NCBI GenBank assembly: GCA_021825035.1
Contig: JAKAIQ010000109.1
Span: forward strand, 1-7,291
DNA: 7,291 bases
Reading direction: 5' to 3'
Origin: Deltaproteobacteria bacterium
GTDB lineage: Bacteria > Desulfobacterota > GWC2-55-46
In this document: positions 4,578 to 7,291 of the stretch, piece after piece
Numbering within the stretch: position 1 is the first letter of the stretch
Layout of the letters: each line of letters begins with the position of its first letter
The notes under the pieces: model-generated
Seen by the model: only the letters and a program-made list of their open reading frames with translations
Database searches by the model: none
Told to the model about the DNA's origin: nothing
Made by a program: the position numbers and the translations under genes

Positions 4578-6951
4578 ATTCATCTGCATCCACGGCCATT
4601 TTTATCAACCTCCGAGAGAAAACCCCTGGCTTGAGGAAATAGAGCTCCAGGATTCGGCGTACCCCTATCACGACTGGAACGAGAGGACTACGGCGGAGTG
4701 CTACGCGCCGAACGCGGCGGCCCGCATCCTCGACGCGGGGTTCAAGATAACCGACCTCATAAACAATTATTCGTACATGAGCTTCAATTTCGGCCCCACC
4801 CTTCTTTCGTCCCTCGAAAGGAAAAACCCCGAGGTCTACAACCTTATAATCGAGGCGGACAAAAAGAGCATGGAGCGGTTCTCCGGCCACGGCTCGGCCA
4901 TGGCGATGGCCTATAATCACATGATAATGCCCCTCGCCAATAAAAGGGACAGATACACCCAGGTCATATGGGGGATAAGGGATTTTGAAAAAAGGTTCGG
5001 AAGGCAGCCTGTCGGCATGTGGCTTCCCGAGACGGCCGTTGATACCGAATGCCTTGAGATACTGTCGGAGAAGGGGGTAAGGTTCACGGTTCTCTCGCCG
5101 CATCAGGCCAGGAGGATAAAGGAGGCAAAGGACGCGCCGTGGAAAGACATTGCCGGGAACGGGCTTGATACGTCGATGGCGTACATGTGCGACCTTCCGT
5201 CCGGAAGAAGCATAAGCCTTTTTTTCTATGACGGCGGCATATCCCGCGAGGTGGGATTCGGCAGCCTTCTTGATAACGGGGAGAACTTCGCGAAAAGGCT
5301 CGTTTCGGCATTAAGCGGCCCCGGCATCGTTGCCGTTGCCACGGACGGCGAGACGTACGGGCATCATCACGTCCATGGCGACATGGCGCTTTCTTTCTGC
5401 ATCAATTACCTGGAATCCGGCAAGGACGCAAGGCTCACGAACTTAGGCGAATACCTCGAAAAACATCCTCCCTCCCATTTTGCGGAGCCTTTTGACAATT
5501 CCTCCTGGAGCTGCCTGCACGGGGTGGAGAGATGGAAAAACGGCTGCGGCTGCAGTACCGGTGCGCACGGCGGATGGAGCCAGGCGTGGAGGGCCCCTTT
5601 GAGGGAGGCGATGGACTGGTTGAGGGACAGCCTTATACCTCTGTACGAGAAGGAATGCGCGCAGTATCTGTTAGACCCCTGGGCCGCGCGCGACGATTAC
5701 ATAGACGTCATACTGGACAGGTCTGACGGCAACGTCGATAGGTTCCTTAGCGGCCATGCGTCCAGGGACCTTTCCCCCGCCGAGAAGACAACCGCACTCA
5801 AGCTCCTTGAGATGCAGAGGAACGCCATGCTCATGTACACGAGCTGCGGATGGTTTTTCGACGAAATCTCGGGGATAGAGGCCGTCCAGGTCATGCGGTA
5901 CGCGGCCAGGGCCATGCAACTCGCCGGGGAGGTGGCGGGAGTGTCCCTCGAAGCGGATTATCTCAGACTGCTCGAAAAGGCGCCAAGCAACGTATTCGAA
6001 AACGGAAGAAAGGTCTACGAGATGTTCGTCCTTCCGTCGAAGCTCGACCTTTCACGGGTAGTGGTCCATTATGCCGTCGCCTCGCTCATACTGGGGCACA
6101 AGAATGAATCCGACGTATTCTGCTACAGGGTAAGCTCGAGCTCCTATGAAAAGGCCGTTTCTTCTGAAGAACTGAAGATGGCTTTCGGGAAGGCCGCGGT
6201 ATTTTCCGGCGTTACCCGTGAAGGGATCGAACTCGATTTCGCCGTGCTGCGTTCGGGAACGCACGACATGCGCTGCGGGATAGGCCCGCCCATGGAACAG
6301 GAGAAAAGGGAAGAGGCCAAAAAAGAGCTTTTCTCGGCCGTGGAAAAGTCGTCCGCCGAAGAGGCCTCGGCGACACTTGAAAGGCACTTCAGCCAGCGCA
6401 TCTACACCATTCAGCACATATTCAGGGACGAGCAGAGGAATATAGTCGACAAGATGCTGCTCTCCGCGTACCGGGATATGGATGAGGCCTTTTCCGGCAT
6501 ATACGAGAAATACCGCGACATCGTCCACTTTTTAAATGAGCTGGGCATACCGCTCCCAAGGCCGCTCGCGGCCTCATCGGAGTACGTTTTAAATTACAGG
6601 ATGGAAAGACTTTTCGCGGGCAAACCGGACTTGAAAAAACTTGAGGGGATCGTCAGGACCGTCCAGGGGCTCAATGCCGGCATATATCCCGATGTCGCTC
6701 TTAAATTGAGCTTGTGGATAAACGCGGCGATGGACGACGTAGGAAAAAATCCCGGCGATGTCGCGCGGATCGGGCTCCTGAGGGATTGTCTCATGCTCTT
6801 AAGCCCGTGGCGGACGAATCTGAACCTCTGGAAGGCGCAGAACAGATACTTCTTCATGGGCAAAAGCGGGATAAAAGACCTTTACGGCGCCAAATGGCTT
6901 GAAGTCTTCCGTGACCTCGGCAATTACCTTCAAGTGCGAATCCCGGGATGA
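4570..6951 (+). CDS. Glycoside hydrolase family 57 protein with DUF3536 C-terminal region
   Basis: This is a 793-residue cytoplasmic protein (no signal peptide). GH57 contains alpha-amylases, 4-alpha-glucanotransferases, amylopullulanases and branching enzymes with a (beta/alpha)7 barrel. Visible GH57 signatures are motif 1 HGHFYQPP (H8, H10, P14), motif 2 GMWLPE (149-154), and motif 3 TDGETYGHHH with probable nucleophile E261. The catalytic Asp was not assigned with confidence. Features of the DUF3536 subfamily are the N-terminal QDSAYPYHDWNERTTAECY segment, the SWSCLHGVERW segment (312-322) followed by CGC (326-328) and GGWSQAWRAPLREAMDWLRD, and a long helical C-terminal region (about 480-790). 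The exact reaction is unknown to me. Its position between treZ and treY argues for processing alpha-1,4-glucan or malto-oligosaccharides that feed or leave the TreYZ route. The start is the rare TTG, overlapping treZ by 8 nt; the end overlaps treY by 4 nt. Confidence 0.88.
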   Translation: MDKFICIHGHFYQPPRENPWLEEIELQDSAYPYHDWNERTTAECYAPNAAARILDAGFKITDLINNYSYMSFNFGPTLLSSLERKNPEVYNLIIEADKKSMERFSGHGSAMAMAYNHMIMPLANKRDRYTQVIWGIRDFEKRFGRQPVGMWLPETAVDTECLEILSEKGVRFTVLSPHQARRIKEAKDAPWKDIAGNGLDTSMAYMCDLPSGRSISLFFYDGGISREVGFGSLLDNGENFAKRLVSALSGPGIVAVATDGETYGHHHVHGDMALSFCINYLESGKDARLTNLGEYLEKHPPSHFAEPFDNSSWSCLHGVERWKNGCGCSTGAHGGWSQAWRAPLREAMDWLRDSLIPLYEKECAQYLLDPWAARDDYIDVILDRSDGNVDRFLSGHASRDLSPAEKTTALKLLEMQRNAMLMYTSCGWFFDEISGIEAVQVMRYAARAMQLAGEVAGVSLEADYLRLLEKAPSNVFENGRKVYEMFVLPSKLDLSRVVVHYAVASLILGHKNESDVFCYRVSSSSYEKAVSSEELKMAFGKAAVFSGVTREGIELDFAVLRSGTHDMRCGIGPPMEQEKREEAKKELFSAVEKSSAEEASATLERHFSQRIYTIQHIFRDEQRNIVDKMLLSAYRDMDEAFSGIYEKYRDIVHFLNELGIPLPRPLAASSEYVLNYRMERLFAGKPDLKKLEGIVRTVQGLNAGIYPDVALKLSLWINAAMDDVGKNPGDVARIGLLRDCLMLLSPWRTNLNLWKAQNRYFFMGKSGIKDLYGAKWLEVFRDLGNYLQVRIPG

Positions 6952-7291
6952 GACCCTCGACGACATACAGGCTTCAGTTCAACCGCCTCTACACATTTAA
7001 CGACGCGGCGGCAATCGTGGACTACCTTAAAGCGCTTTGCGTCTCCACGATCTACGCCTCCCCCATCTTCAAGGCAAGAAAAGAAAGCCTTCATGGGTAT
7101 GACATCGTGGATCATAATGTCCTCAACCCGGCCCTCGGCGGGGAAAAGGACTTCCATGAGCTTCTTTTAAAGGTACGGGACATGAAGATGGGCTGGATCC
7201 AGGATATCGTTCCCAACCATATGGCCTATGACGGCGATAATACCCTTCTGATGGACATATTCGAGAAGGGCCGGAGTTCGAGGAATACCGG
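6948..7291 (+). CDS. treY: Malto-oligosyltrehalose synthase TreY, N-terminal part (3' end outside the window)
   Basis: TreY is a GH13 enzyme that isomerises the reducing-end alpha-1,4 bond of a malto-oligosaccharide to alpha,alpha-1,1 (EC 5.4.99.15), providing the substrate for TreZ. Only the first 114 codons are present; the family is usually over 700 residues. Diagnostic stretches are TTYRLQF (5-11), STIYASPIFKAR (33-44), LHGYDIVDHNVLNPALGGE (48-66) and the GH13 region I DIVPNHMA (86-93). The distinction from other GH13 enzymes rests on the TYRLQF start and the YASPI...HGYD...LNPALGGE series, which are TreY hallmarks. The ATG overlaps the TGA of the GH57 gene (ATGA). No clear Shine-Dalgarno precedes it (sequence CCCGGG), so translation probably depends on reinitiation after the upstream gene. 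Catalytic Asp/Glu residues lie beyond the window. Confidence 0.92.
   Translation, partial: MRPSTTYRLQFNRLYTFNDAAAIVDYLKALCVSTIYASPIFKARKESLHGYDIVDHNVLNPALGGEKDFHELLLKVRDMKMGWIQDIVPNHMAYDGDNTLLMDIFEKGRSSRNT

Noticed and set aside
4567..5103. Minus-strand open frame of 178 codons opposite the GH57 gene
   Set aside because: It is a shadow of the GH57 coding frame; the translation has no recognisable motif and no promoter or ribosome binding site stands out.
7215..7291. TreY segment after region I (YDGDNTLLMDIFEKG) differs from the NPWW-type sequence of some characterised TreY proteins
   Set aside because: TreY families vary here, and the flanking signatures are intact. Not evidence of loss of function.

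Overview
The window is a bacterial chromosome fragment with GC estimated by eye in the mid-50s %. AGG (Arg) and ATA (Ile) codons are frequent throughout. A c-type cytochrome with a truncated N-terminal export or anchor segment points to a Gram-negative with a periplasm. Together with the gene types (TreT, DUF5752, GH57-DUF3536), this suggests something like the Nitrospirota or Desulfobacterota. That placement is inference from style and content; no marker gene is present.

Layout: (1) 3-440, the 3' part of a cytochrome c'-like (class II) gene cut by the window edge. (2) 441-870, about 430 bases with no convincing gene. This stretch holds several hairpins, one of them a strong REP-like palindrome, an orphan Shine-Dalgarno sequence and a candidate sigma-70 promoter. 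(3) 871-7291, a tightly packed plus-strand operon of five genes: a DUF5752-type protein, treT, treZ, a GH57-DUF3536 glycosidase and treY (cut by the right edge). The junctions are a 4-nt overlap (ATGA), a 21-nt gap, an 8-nt overlap and a 4-nt overlap (ATGA).

How the genes work together: TreY isomerises the reducing-end linkage of malto-oligosaccharides to an alpha,alpha-1,1 bond, and TreZ then releases free trehalose. TreT independently joins an NDP-glucose and glucose to make trehalose, and can run in reverse. The operon therefore combines a glycogen/maltodextrin-fed route with a nucleotide-sugar route. The GH57 enzyme lies between treZ and treY and probably acts on the same alpha-glucan pool, but its reaction is unassigned. 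The DUF5752 protein is translationally coupled to TreT and has a visible internal duplication. It is the most poorly understood member and the best candidate for something new, for example a partner or regulator of TreT.

No tRNA, rRNA, CRISPR array, transposase or integrase was seen.
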